64,000 bases of DNA from Pseudomonas sp. Bc-h (GTDB lineage: Bacteria; Pseudomonadota; Gammaproteobacteria; Pseudomonadales; Pseudomonadaceae). Made by a program: the position numbers and the translations under genes. The stretch spans positions 152,421-216,420 of the forward strand of contig NZ_MUIN01000007.1 of the NCBI RefSeq assembly GCF_002080045.1, given 5' to 3'. Below the pieces are notes generated by a model. That model was not told the DNA's origin. It ran no database searches and saw only the letters and a list, made by a program, of their open reading frames with translations. Shown here in pieces: positions 55,888 to 64,000 of this stretch; within the stretch, counting starts at the first letter, position 1, and the number at the start of each line of letters is the position of its first letter.

Positions 55888-57882
55888 ATGATAAGCATCC
55901 GCTCATTGCGCGACCTGTTGCGCCTGTTCTTCATTTTTCGGCGCGAAGTCCAGATCACCGTCGTGGCGACCTTCGCGATCATCCTGCTGGGTGCATTCCT
56001 GTTGCCCAACCGTTATGAATCCACGGCGCTATTGCTGGTCAAGCCCGGCCGCGACACCAGCACCGTGCCGATCGAGTACGCCGACCGGCCATCGATCGTC
56101 ATGCCCAATGCCCTGCGCGACCCGCTGCTGGACGAAGAACGCATGCTGACCGGGCGGCCCATCACCCGCCTGGTTGCCCAGCAATACATGGACGCCTTGT
56201 CCAATGCACCACAACCTACGGGTGTTACCGCAGCGATCAAGAGCGCCGTGCGCGCCACCGTTCAAGGCATTGTGGCAGTGGTGCGCGGCGGGCTGGAACT
56301 GGTCGGCCTGATCGAAAAGCGCTCTCCCGAAGAGCGCCTGGCAGAGGACCTGGAAAAGAGCTTCAAGGTCACCCATGAGCCGGGCTCCTCGGTGATGGAA
56401 CTGACCTTCACCTGGAACAACCCGCAAGTGGCGCAGACTGTGCTCAAGAGCTGGGTGGAGCAATACGAGAACGAGCGCACCCGGACCCTTGGCCGGGTCA
56501 GCCTGTATGCCTTCTATGAACAGGAGGTCAAGGACACCCAGGGCAACATTCTGTCCCACAAGGAACAGATTCAGGCGCTGCTCAATCAACTGGGCACGGT
56601 GAGTATCGGTCAGCGTCTGGCGGACACGGCCCAGGGCCTCAACGACCTGCGTACAGAGCGCAACAACACCGCACGCTCCATCGCCTCGACCAAGGCCGGA
56701 ATGGAGAAGATTCAGGAGCAGATCAACAAGCAGACCCGGCTGATCAGCTCCGGCAAGGAACTGGCCCTCAACCCCAACCGCCAGGACTTGCAGAACCGCA
56801 TCAACAGCAAGGAAGTCGAGCGTCAGGAACTGCTGCGCTCGTTCAAGGAAAGTGCGCCGCCGGTTCGGGCGCTGGATAACGAAATCAAGAACCTCAAAGA
56901 GCTGTGGGGCAACCAGGCCGCGACGGTACAACGCACCGAAAACATCGCGCCCAATCCGCTGTTCACGCGCTTGCAGAACATCCTCAACGATCAGCAGGCC
57001 AGTTATTCCAGACTGCTGATTCAGCTGCAGCAACTCGACGCGCAGTTGGCGCAGCTGGAAAAAGACCGCCAGCAGGCGCTCACCCTCGAACCACAATTCG
57101 CGCGGCTGCAGAATGAGCTGGATGCCGAGGAGAAGAATTTCATTCTCTACACCGACAGCCTGGAAAAGGCGCGTATCGACCGTGAACTGGACAAGAGCCG
57201 GATCAGCAACATCGCGATCATCGAACAAGCCACGCTCAACCCAAGCCGGGTGTTTCCGAAGAGCCTGCTGATGTTGCTGCTGGCGATTCCGTTGAGCCTC
57301 GGGGTCGGCCTGTTGGCGCTGTACCTGTTCTACCTGCTGGATCAGCGAATTCACGATGGCGACCGGCTCGAAGCGCAGTTTGGCGTGCCACTGTGGACCA
57401 GTCTCCAGGACCTGAGTACCGCGCAGCCCCATCGCAACAGCGCGTTCACCGCCAGCCTCTATCGCCTGTACAGCGTGCTGCCGCTCAGGCAGGTGGCCGA
57501 GAAAGGACTGAGCATCGGTCTGACATCGGCACACTCCGGGGAAGGCGTGACGTTTGTCGTCGAACACCTGCGCAAGCTGCTCGAAGAGCATGGGCACAGG
57601 GTCCGCGTGGGCGACGGCAGGCCCGCCGAGCCCGGGGAAATCCAGCTGATCGACGCGCCGAATTTCTACTCCAATCAACAGGCCTTCGTTCACCTGCGCG
57701 ACGCCGACCTGATCGCGCTGGTGGTGCGCGCGCAAACCTCCACCGTGCCAATGCTGCAAAACGCGCTGTCCACGCTGACCACCGCGTTCAAGCACGTCGA
57801 CGGGATCATCCTCAACCGCCGCCGTTTCGAAATTCCCGAGCAGGTGCTGACCTGGCTCGGCCGGTTCCGGAGTCACCGTTAA
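55888..57882 (+). CDS. pslE: Chain-length/co-polymerase protein PslE with degenerate kinase domain
   Basis: This 664-residue protein matches PslE (about 662). A membrane helix near residues 22-40 and a Wzz-type N-terminal domain (LLPNRYESTALLLVKPGRD) precede a long periplasmic coiled coil (residues about 190-430). A second helix (LLMLLLAIPLSLGVGLLALY) follows, then a C-terminal BY-kinase-like domain. Its Walker A is degenerate (SAHSGEGVTF in place of the SxxPGEGKS type) and no tyrosine cluster is visible, so it is probably not an active kinase. It likely regulates chain length and couples to PslD. Confidence 0.9.
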   Translation: MISIRSLRDLLRLFFIFRREVQITVVATFAIILLGAFLLPNRYESTALLLVKPGRDTSTVPIEYADRPSIVMPNALRDPLLDEERMLTGRPITRLVAQQYMDALSNAPQPTGVTAAIKSAVRATVQGIVAVVRGGLELVGLIEKRSPEERLAEDLEKSFKVTHEPGSSVMELTFTWNNPQVAQTVLKSWVEQYENERTRTLGRVSLYAFYEQEVKDTQGNILSHKEQIQALLNQLGTVSIGQRLADTAQGLNDLRTERNNTARSIASTKAGMEKIQEQINKQTRLISSGKELALNPNRQDLQNRINSKEVERQELLRSFKESAPPVRALDNEIKNLKELWGNQAATVQRTENIAPNPLFTRLQNILNDQQASYSRLLIQLQQLDAQLAQLEKDRQQALTLEPQFARLQNELDAEEKNFILYTDSLEKARIDRELDKSRISNIAIIEQATLNPSRVFPKSLLMLLLAIPLSLGVGLLALYLFYLLDQRIHDGDRLEAQFGVPLWTSLQDLSTAQPHRNSAFTASLYRLYSVLPLRQVAEKGLSIGLTSAHSGEGVTFVVEHLRKLLEEHGHRVRVGDGRPAEPGEIQLIDAPNFYSNQQAFVHLRDADLIALVVRAQTSTVPMLQNALSTLTTAFKHVDGIILNRRRFEIPEQVLTWLGRFRSHR

Positions 57883-57883
57883 G

Positions 57884-59062
57884 ATGCAGATCGCCCTGCT
57901 CGCCCCGCTACCGCCGGAACAGAACGGCATCGCCGATTACGCCGGTCACCTCAAGCAGGCGCTGGAGGATCTGGGTGTGCGGGTCAGAACCCCGTTGCTG
58001 GGGGTGGGTAATGACCCGCAGGCGGCGTGTCAGCGGGTGGCTGAGGCTGACTGGCAAGGCATCAATCTGGTGCATGCGGAAATCGGCGGCGGTCGGCTGG
58101 CTGAATTCCATGCCCTGCGCACGTTGCGTCAACGCTTCCCGCACCTGCCGCTCACCGCCACCATTCACGACCCGGAACGGCTGGTCTGGCGCCGGGCGAA
58201 GTTGCCGTGGCCATTGTCACTGGCCTCGTCGTTGCGCTCGCCGTTACCGGAGATCGCCACCGTGCTGGCGGATCCGTTGTGTCTTCATGAAGAGCGCCAA
58301 CTGGCGCGGCAAATGACCCGCTTGATCACCCTGACCAAGGCCGGCAATCAAAGCCTGCAAGCGCGGATGGGGCTGCAACAGGCGCAGATGGCGGTGATTC
58401 CCCACGGCAATCTGCCCATTGCGCCATGGCCACTGCCGCCGCTTCGTCCATTGAAGCTGCTGTATTTCGGCTTCATTTACCGCGGCAAGGGCATCGAAGA
58501 TCTGCTGGAGGCGCTGGCTCAGTTGTTCGTCGACAAGCCTGCGCTGCGCGCCCGAGTGCGTCTGACTCTGGCTGGCGGCAGTGAACCTGAAATGGCGTTC
58601 GGGCCGTCGGGCAGTTATCTGGAGCAATTGCGCCAGCGCATTCGCGAACTGGGCCTGACCGACCTGATCGGCTGGCATCTGGATCTGCCGGCCGGGGACA
58701 TTCCCCATGTCATCCAGGCCCACCATGTGATGGTTCTGCCCTACCGCGAGTCGAGCAAACTGAAGCTCCTTGGCAAGCTGCGCGGCACCAGCGGCGCGTT
58801 GTCGTGGGCCACGGCGTGCGGACGCGGAGTGATCACTTCCGACGCCCGCTCGTTCGCCGAAGAGGTGTCCCACGGCAACGGCGAAATTTATCCGCAAGGC
58901 GACGTCCCGGCACTCAAAGCCGTGCTCACCCGTCTGTGCGAACAACCGCAGATGGCGCAAAACTGGGCTGATCAGGCCGCACTTCTGGGCCGTGAACGGG
59001 TCTGGAGTCAAACCGCCGAACGCTTTCAACAACTATTCCAACAAGCTTGCGAGGTGCGCTGA
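57884..59062 (+). CDS. pslF: Glycosyltransferase PslF (GT4 type)
   Basis: This 392-residue GT-B glycosyltransferase follows pslE with only one base between. The N-terminal domain opens with MQIALLAPLPPEQNGIADYAGH, and the C-terminal nucleotide-sugar domain has LKLLYFGFIYRGKGIEDLLEAL, a family-4 GT signature. The usual E-x7-E loop is represented by the LRGTSGALSWATACGRGVITS segment. The activated donor is not determined. Its position and length fit PslF. Confidence 0.85.
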   Translation: MQIALLAPLPPEQNGIADYAGHLKQALEDLGVRVRTPLLGVGNDPQAACQRVAEADWQGINLVHAEIGGGRLAEFHALRTLRQRFPHLPLTATIHDPERLVWRRAKLPWPLSLASSLRSPLPEIATVLADPLCLHEERQLARQMTRLITLTKAGNQSLQARMGLQQAQMAVIPHGNLPIAPWPLPPLRPLKLLYFGFIYRGKGIEDLLEALAQLFVDKPALRARVRLTLAGGSEPEMAFGPSGSYLEQLRQRIRELGLTDLIGWHLDLPAGDIPHVIQAHHVMVLPYRESSKLKLLGKLRGTSGALSWATACGRGVITSDARSFAEEVSHGNGEIYPQGDVPALKAVLTRLCEQPQMAQNWADQAALLGRERVWSQTAERFQQLFQQACEVR

Positions 59063-60379
59063 ATGAAGGGCAATGCGTTACGGGTCATCACCGTTCTGAG
59101 CGCCTGTGCATTGATGACGCTGGGCAGCCAGGCGGTCCAGGCCGAAACGGTGCTGCGAGGGCAAAAGACCGTGACCTGGAAGGACTTCCTGGGGGTCAAC
59201 GTGCAGTTCCACTACTTCACCCCGCAGATCTATCAGAAGCAGATGACCCGGCTCGATCAACTGGGCCTGAACTGGATTCGCTGGACCTTGCACTGGCCGA
59301 TCCTGGAACCCGCGCAGGGGCAGTACAACCTCGGCGATCTCGATGCGGCGATGAAAGCAGCCAGTCCCCACAACTACAACACCGTCGCCTATCTGGTGGG
59401 TTCGGCGACCTTCGACAGCAGCGCGCCGCAGGGAGCCAGTAACGCCGATCAATACCCGCCGCAGGATGACTCCATCTTCGCTGAACGCATGACGGCGCTC
59501 GCCCAGCATTACCCGCAGGTCAGTCACTGGCAGGTGTGGAACGAGCCCAATATCATCTGGCTGCCGCAGGCCGATCCGGTGGCGTACTACCACCTGCTGA
59601 CCACCACCGCCAGCGCCATCCGCAGCGCACTGCCGGGCAAACCGATCGTCACGGCGGGCGTCGCCTATTACGGGCAGATGCGCGGCTCGACCGGCTTCAT
59701 GTTGCAGTCGATGGTGGATCAGGGCCTGGCCAGTCAGAACATCGTGGCGGCCTATCACCCCTATTCCGAATACCCGGAAGGCGACTCGGTGGCCGACCGC
59801 GATTTTCTGGTGCGCGGCAACGCCCTCAACAAAACCCTGCACGACGCCGGGGTCAAGGACGTCTGGGCCACCGAATGGGGTTGGTCGAGCTACAGCGGGC
59901 CGGTGGAGATGCAGCAGATCATCGGCGTTCAAGGCCAGGCCGATTACACCCTGCGCCGTCTGGCGATGATGAGCACGATGGATTACCAGCGCATCTTCCT
60001 GTTCAACCTCAGTGATCTGGATCAACGGGCCAGCGCCCGGGATCGCGGCTACGGCCTGTTGGACCTCAACGGCGAACCGAAACCGGTGTACACCGCCTTG
60101 AAAAACTTCTTCGAGGTGACGGGCCCAAGCTTGGTGCCGGCGGATCCGCCTCCCGCGCTGGCGGTGCCCGAAGACCTTTATGCCGTTGCCTGGAATCGCC
60201 CGGACGGCTCACACCTGCTGATGGCCTGGAGCGCCAGTGGCGCGCACCTGAATTTCCCTGGCATCAAGGCCGCCACCCTGTACAACCCGTTGACCGGCCA
60301 GCGCACCTCGCTGGCTGACGCCAAGGGAGTCGACGTGCCGTTGATGCCCTCCCTGCAAATCCTGGCCTGGGACCGTTAG
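59063..60379 (+). CDS. pslG: Periplasmic glycoside hydrolase PslG
   Basis: This 438-residue precursor has a signal peptide (residues 1 to about 27, ending AVQA) and a GH39-type TIM barrel followed by a small beta-sandwich. Catalytic acid/base Glu161 lies in WQVWNEPN and nucleophile Glu271 in VWATEWGWS; they correspond to Glu165 and Glu276 of the solved P. aeruginosa PslG. PslG is an endo-glycosidase that cuts Psl chains, in part within the periplasm, and affects biofilm architecture. It starts one base after pslF ends. Confidence 0.93.
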   Translation: MKGNALRVITVLSACALMTLGSQAVQAETVLRGQKTVTWKDFLGVNVQFHYFTPQIYQKQMTRLDQLGLNWIRWTLHWPILEPAQGQYNLGDLDAAMKAASPHNYNTVAYLVGSATFDSSAPQGASNADQYPPQDDSIFAERMTALAQHYPQVSHWQVWNEPNIIWLPQADPVAYYHLLTTTASAIRSALPGKPIVTAGVAYYGQMRGSTGFMLQSMVDQGLASQNIVAAYHPYSEYPEGDSVADRDFLVRGNALNKTLHDAGVKDVWATEWGWSSYSGPVEMQQIIGVQGQADYTLRRLAMMSTMDYQRIFLFNLSDLDQRASARDRGYGLLDLNGEPKPVYTALKNFFEVTGPSLVPADPPPALAVPEDLYAVAWNRPDGSHLLMAWSASGAHLNFPGIKAATLYNPLTGQRTSLADAKGVDVPLMPSLQILAWDR

Positions 60380-60381
60380 CC

Positions 60382-61596
60382 ATGCGCATTCTCTGGACAC
60401 TGCCCTATTTACCCTGGCCCACCACCAGCGGTGGCAAGACGCGGGAATATCATCTGCTGCGCAATCTGGCCGCGCGGGGCCATCGCATTACCTTGTTGGT
60501 GCAGTCCAAGACCGAGCTGGACGACGCCACCCGCGCCGCGCTGGAGCCTTGGCTGGAGCGGCTGATCGTGATTCCACGAAGGCCGCTGCGCAGTGTCCGC
60601 ACGCTGTTGGCGATGGTGTTCGCCCGCCCGCCCATGCTGGCCAGCGCCAACGGTTTTTCGGCGCAATTGCAGCAGGAATTCGAAGCGTTGCTGCAGGAGC
60701 AATGGGACGTGATCCAGATCGAGCACAGCTACAGTTTTCAACCGTTCGAAGAGCCGCTGCGGCGCGCCGGCAAGCCCTTCATCATGACCGAACACAATGT
60801 CGAGTCCGGGCTGGGTGCGGCCAGTTACCACCACTTTCCAGACTGGGCGCGCCCCTTCACCCGCTTCGATCAATGGCGCTACCGGCAGTGGGAGAAGCGC
60901 GTTTTCCCGCAGACCCGTGAGCTGATCGCCGTCACCGAAGACGACGCCAAGGGCCTCACGCGGCTGACCTCGCGCGCGACGAACCTGGTGGTCAATGGCG
61001 TGGATTGCGACTACTACGCCAAGGTCTGCCCGGATCGCTACAGTCGCCGACTGCTGTTCATCGGCAACTACGAATACGGGCCCAATCTGGACGCCGTGGA
61101 ATGGGCGCTGGACCACATCATGACCAAGGTCTGGAAACTCGACCCGATGATGCGTGTGACCATTGGCGGTTTTGCGATGCCCGCGGACTGGCCCGAGCGC
61201 TGGGGCGATCCACGCATCGACTGGCTCGGCTACGTGCCCGACCTGCGAACGGTGCAGAAAGAAGCCGCGATCTTCTTCGCCCCGCTGCGTGAAGGCGGCG
61301 GCTCGAAACTCAAGGTGCTGGAAGCCATGGCCGCCGGCCTGACCGTGGTGACGACGGCTCAGGGCTGCTCGGGTCTGAAAGTGGTCAATGGCACTCATTA
61401 TCTGGGCTGCGACGACGCCCATGGCCTGGCGCTGCTGCTGGTCGAAGCCATCGAGCAACCGGCACGTCTGGCGAAGATCGGCGAGGCCGGACGCGCCTAT
61501 GTGCGCCAATACCATGACTGGTCGGTGTCGGCTGCGCAGCTGGAAGGCATCTATTCCCGGGTTCATCAGCAGGAGGACGCCCACGCATGCGTGTAG
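60382..61596 (+). CDS. pslH: Glycosyltransferase PslH
   Basis: This 404-residue GT-B glycosyltransferase has MRILWTLPYLPWPTTSGGKT at the N-terminus, a FIGNYEYGPNLDAVEWALDH segment in the second lobe and FFAPLREGGGSKLKVLEAMAAGLTVV with the donor-site Glu. It starts two bases after pslG and its end overlaps pslI by ten bases. Length and position match PslH. It adds one of the mannose, glucose or rhamnose residues of Psl; which one is not determined from sequence. Confidence 0.88.
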   Translation: MRILWTLPYLPWPTTSGGKTREYHLLRNLAARGHRITLLVQSKTELDDATRAALEPWLERLIVIPRRPLRSVRTLLAMVFARPPMLASANGFSAQLQQEFEALLQEQWDVIQIEHSYSFQPFEEPLRRAGKPFIMTEHNVESGLGAASYHHFPDWARPFTRFDQWRYRQWEKRVFPQTRELIAVTEDDAKGLTRLTSRATNLVVNGVDCDYYAKVCPDRYSRRLLFIGNYEYGPNLDAVEWALDHIMTKVWKLDPMMRVTIGGFAMPADWPERWGDPRIDWLGYVPDLRTVQKEAAIFFAPLREGGGSKLKVLEAMAAGLTVVTTAQGCSGLKVVNGTHYLGCDDAHGLALLLVEAIEQPARLAKIGEAGRAYVRQYHDWSVSAAQLEGIYSRVHQQEDAHACV

Positions 61597-62684
61597 GACT
61601 CGATTACCGCCCTGCCACGGGGTTTCCCAACAGCGGCATCGGCCGGCAGAACATCGCCCTGGAAGACGCCTTTCGAGCGAACCCGCACGTGCAGCTGCAA
61701 CTGTTCAGCGTTGCGCCGTTCGATCATCCGATGCGCAAAATCGCCCACTGCCCGCGCTGGGCGACGCCCTTGGACGGCATTCATCGCCTGCCCGAGCGCC
61801 TGCGCTTCGAAGCGCGCTTTTTGCCCGAAGCCCTGCGTGACGCCGAGATCGAGGTGTACCTGACCAACCTCAACATGGGCCTGCCGATTGGCCGCAAACC
61901 TGCGGGCATGCGCTACATCCTGCAACTGCACGACCTGTTCCAGCTGACCTTGAGCAACGCCCACGGCTCGAAGATCAAGGCGCTGATCTACGGCCGGACC
62001 GATCGCCTGTCCATCGGCCATTCGGTGCGTGTGGCCGACCGCATCTGGACGCCGTCGCAGTTCACCGCCGATGAAACCGTGCGCCTGTTTCCTCATGCGC
62101 GAGACAAGGTGCGGGTGTTGCCGAATCTGGTCGAAGGCTTCAGCGCCGAGCCCGCCGATCTCGACACACCGTTGCCCGAGCGCTACTGGTTGTGCGTCGG
62201 CACCCGCGAGCCGCGCAAGAACATTCCGTGGTTCGTCGAGGCCTGGCAGGTCGCCCGTCGGCAGTTTCCGAAAACCCCGGATCTCTTGCTGGTGGGCGGT
62301 GCGGAGGGACTGAGCAGCGCGCAACGTGAATTGCCGGGGCTGCGCATCGTCAGCGGCATCAGCGACGGTCAGCTGCATCAGGTCTATCGTCAGGCAGAGC
62401 GCCTGTGGCATCCCTCATACGGCGAAGGCTTCGGCCTGCCGGTGGTGGAGGCGCTGGGAGTCGGTACCCCGGTGGCGGTCGCTACCGGCTCGTCGCTCGA
62501 CGAAGTGACCCCACCCGGCAGCCCGCACTTTTCACCAAGCGATCAGAGCGCACTGATTCGCCTGATGGGCGTGCTGTCCACGGCGGACGCGGAAGATCCA
62601 GCCCCACTTCGGGCATGGGCCGACAACTATGGTGTCGGCGCCTATCGCCGCCGCTTCGACGAGTTGCTAGAGGAGCTGCGCTGA
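61587..62684 (+). CDS. pslI: Glycosyltransferase PslI
   Basis: This 365-residue GT4 glycosyltransferase has MRVGLDYRPATGFPNSGIGR, the central LCVGTREPRKNIPWFVEAWQ loop and the donor-site GEGFGLPVVEALGVGTPVA containing the E-x7-E catalytic pair. It overlaps pslH by ten bases and its stop overlaps the pslJ start (TGATG). Its length matches PslI (about 367). Confidence 0.88.
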   Translation: MRVGLDYRPATGFPNSGIGRQNIALEDAFRANPHVQLQLFSVAPFDHPMRKIAHCPRWATPLDGIHRLPERLRFEARFLPEALRDAEIEVYLTNLNMGLPIGRKPAGMRYILQLHDLFQLTLSNAHGSKIKALIYGRTDRLSIGHSVRVADRIWTPSQFTADETVRLFPHARDKVRVLPNLVEGFSAEPADLDTPLPERYWLCVGTREPRKNIPWFVEAWQVARRQFPKTPDLLLVGGAEGLSSAQRELPGLRIVSGISDGQLHQVYRQAERLWHPSYGEGFGLPVVEALGVGTPVAVATGSSLDEVTPPGSPHFSPSDQSALIRLMGVLSTADAEDPAPLRAWADNYGVGAYRRRFDELLEELR

Positions 62685-64000
62685 TGCCATTGGCAATGCC
62701 GGTTGGCGTGCTGATCGCGCTGCTGTTCGGCGTATTGGTCTGGGTGCTGCCCGCGCTGAAAGTCACGGCGGCACTGATCGGTATTGCGGCCATGGTGACG
62801 ATCATTCGTCGCCCGCTGCGAGGTCTGCTGCTGTTCGGCGTGCTGGCAACGTTTCTGCCCTACGCCACGGTGCAGATCGGCATTCGCACCACGGTTTCCG
62901 AAGCGCTGCTGATGCTGGTCTGGGCCAGCCTGTTGGTCCATCGCCTGTTCGCTTTGTACAACCCGCCGTTGAACCTGATGCGCACCGAGCGCTGGCTGAT
63001 CGCGCTGATGCTGTTCAGCGCGCTGCCCTTCGTGGTCGGGCAACTGACGGTCAACGCCGAGGGTAACGGGCCAATTAACTGGGTGCGCTGGCTGTTCAAC
63101 CTCTCGCCGCTGTTTCTGGTGCCCCGGCTGCTGGGTGATGAGAAGTCCCGCGAGCAGATGACCATCGCCATGCTGCTGGGGACCCTGTTGCTGTTGCTGC
63201 TGTCGATCCCGGTGTACCTGAAGAATGGCAACTCGACCGCGATCATTTCGATCATCGGTGGCTTGGGCTACAGCAATCTGGACACCCTGAACGAAGGCCT
63301 CAGCGGCTTCTCGACCCGGATGGGCACGCCCTGGACTCACCCCAACATCTCGGGCGGTGCGATGGCAATGTTGCTGCCGTTGGCATTCTGCATCGGCGTG
63401 ACGCGTCGGGGCGCAGTGCGCATGTTGGGCCTGGCCGTCGCCGTGCTGGCGGCGGCCGGCCTGCTGTTCACCGGTTCCCGTGGCGCACTGCTGAGCCTGC
63501 TGGTGGTGATGTGCTGGATGGCGCGCAAACGCGTGCCCTATGTCGGCCGCATGCTCATGGCCGCCGTGTTTCTTGGCGCTCTTTTGCTGATGTTTTACCC
63601 GCCGCTGCAGGAGCGACTGCTGGGCCTGTTTTCCAGCAACGACGCCAGTACCGCCGTGCGGTTCGACGAGTACTCGCACTTCCCCGACGCCGTGAAGATG
63701 TTCCCGCTGGGTATCGGTTTCAAGGTCGATCCGCCCGTGCCTGGCACCGGGCTGTGGGGGATTTCCAACCTGTGGCTGAACTACATCTACAAGCTCGGCA
63801 TCCCCGGCATGCTGCTGTTCATCGCCGTCACCGTCAGTTGGTGGAAAGAAGCTCGACTGAACGGCAACGCCGTGATTCTGAACCGTGACACCGCGCTGTG
63901 GCTCGGCACCCGCGCCGGGGTCATGTCCGCGCTGCTGAGCGGCTTCTTCGACCACTATTTCAGCTTCACCACGGTGCTGATCGCGCTGTTCTGGCTGCTG
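62684..64000 (+). CDS. pslJ: PslJ, O-antigen ligase/polymerase-like membrane protein (partial)
   Basis: The gene runs off the window; 439 codons are present of about 480 expected. From the ATG at 62684, which overlaps the pslI stop, the frame stays open to the end and is strongly hydrophobic, with about ten membrane segments. The O-antigen-ligase-like Wzy_C core is visible (TRMGTPWTHPNISGGAMAML, then LLFTGSRGALLSLLVVM and a later FPLGIGFKVDPPVPGTGLW). It belongs to the Wzy/WaaL superfamily and is the proposed Psl polymerase. pslK and pslL should follow outside the window. Confidence 0.88.
   Translation, partial: MPLAMPVGVLIALLFGVLVWVLPALKVTAALIGIAAMVTIIRRPLRGLLLFGVLATFLPYATVQIGIRTTVSEALLMLVWASLLVHRLFALYNPPLNLMRTERWLIALMLFSALPFVVGQLTVNAEGNGPINWVRWLFNLSPLFLVPRLLGDEKSREQMTIAMLLGTLLLLLLSIPVYLKNGNSTAIISIIGGLGYSNLDTLNEGLSGFSTRMGTPWTHPNISGGAMAMLLPLAFCIGVTRRGAVRMLGLAVAVLAAAGLLFTGSRGALLSLLVVMCWMARKRVPYVGRMLMAAVFLGALLLMFYPPLQERLLGLFSSNDASTAVRFDEYSHFPDAVKMFPLGIGFKVDPPVPGTGLWGISNLWLNYIYKLGIPGMLLFIAVTVSWWKEARLNGNAVILNRDTALWLGTRAGVMSALLSGFFDHYFSFTTVLIALFWLL

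Noticed and set aside
56029..57930. A 633-codon minus-strand frame opposite pslE
   Set aside because: It is a shadow of pslE; the psl operon is continuous on the plus strand.

Overview
The window is chromosomal DNA of a GC-rich Pseudomonas. Intact orthologues of psrA, lexA, sulA, topA, fadBA, nagZ and mtnP stand in the order known from P. aeruginosa PAO1. REP/REPIN-type palindromes, an arabinose ABC transporter and a Pseudomonas-type DUF6555 protein point to the P. fluorescens / P. syringae side of the genus rather than P. aeruginosa. No rRNA, tRNA, CRISPR array, prophage or complete insertion sequence was found.

Layout. 1-7 kb: a REP-like repeat patch, an FAD amine-oxidase-like gene, an AraC-type regulator, and aldA plus a PQQ/haem alcohol dehydrogenase (qedA-like). 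The last two form an alcohol-to-aldehyde-to-acid oxidation operon with a clear sigma-54 promoter and an upstream dyad. 7-11 kb: a four-gene Pqi/MCE lipid-transport operon in which PqiA is split into two proteins. 11-13 kb: an orphan XRE regulator and an amidase. 13-20 kb: an arabinose-type locus (araFGH, a lactonase, a FadR-type regulator, a secreted aldose 1-epimerase) with two candidate operators. 20-24 kb: a DUF6555 gene, a decayed ABC binding-protein fragment, and puuA-puuB for putrescine degradation. 24-26.5 kb: an ECF sigma / membrane protein / periplasmic metal-sensor-like module framed by two small YXWGXW proteins whose upstream regions share a promoter-like motif. 26.5-51.5 kb: mostly conserved core genes: DUF533, HAD phosphatase, mtnP-nagZ, psrA, lexA-sulA, topA, fadBA, uspA, uup, slt, MOSC protein, cheV, a two-component pair and yegS. 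52-64 kb: a psl exopolysaccharide operon, pslA-B-D-E-F-G-H-I-J, running off the right edge. It has no pslC between pslB and pslD.

Regulation readable from sequence: two SOS boxes and a sigma-70 promoter before lexA; tandem PsrA boxes before psrA; a FliA (sigma-28) promoter before cheV; a FleQ-type box and GGA-rich (RsmA-type) leader before pslA; a sigma-54 promoter before the PQQ dehydrogenase; FadR-family operators beside the arabinose regulator; and several strong terminators. An apparently untranslated segment between fadB and the next gene, with two hairpins and a terminator, may be a small RNA.
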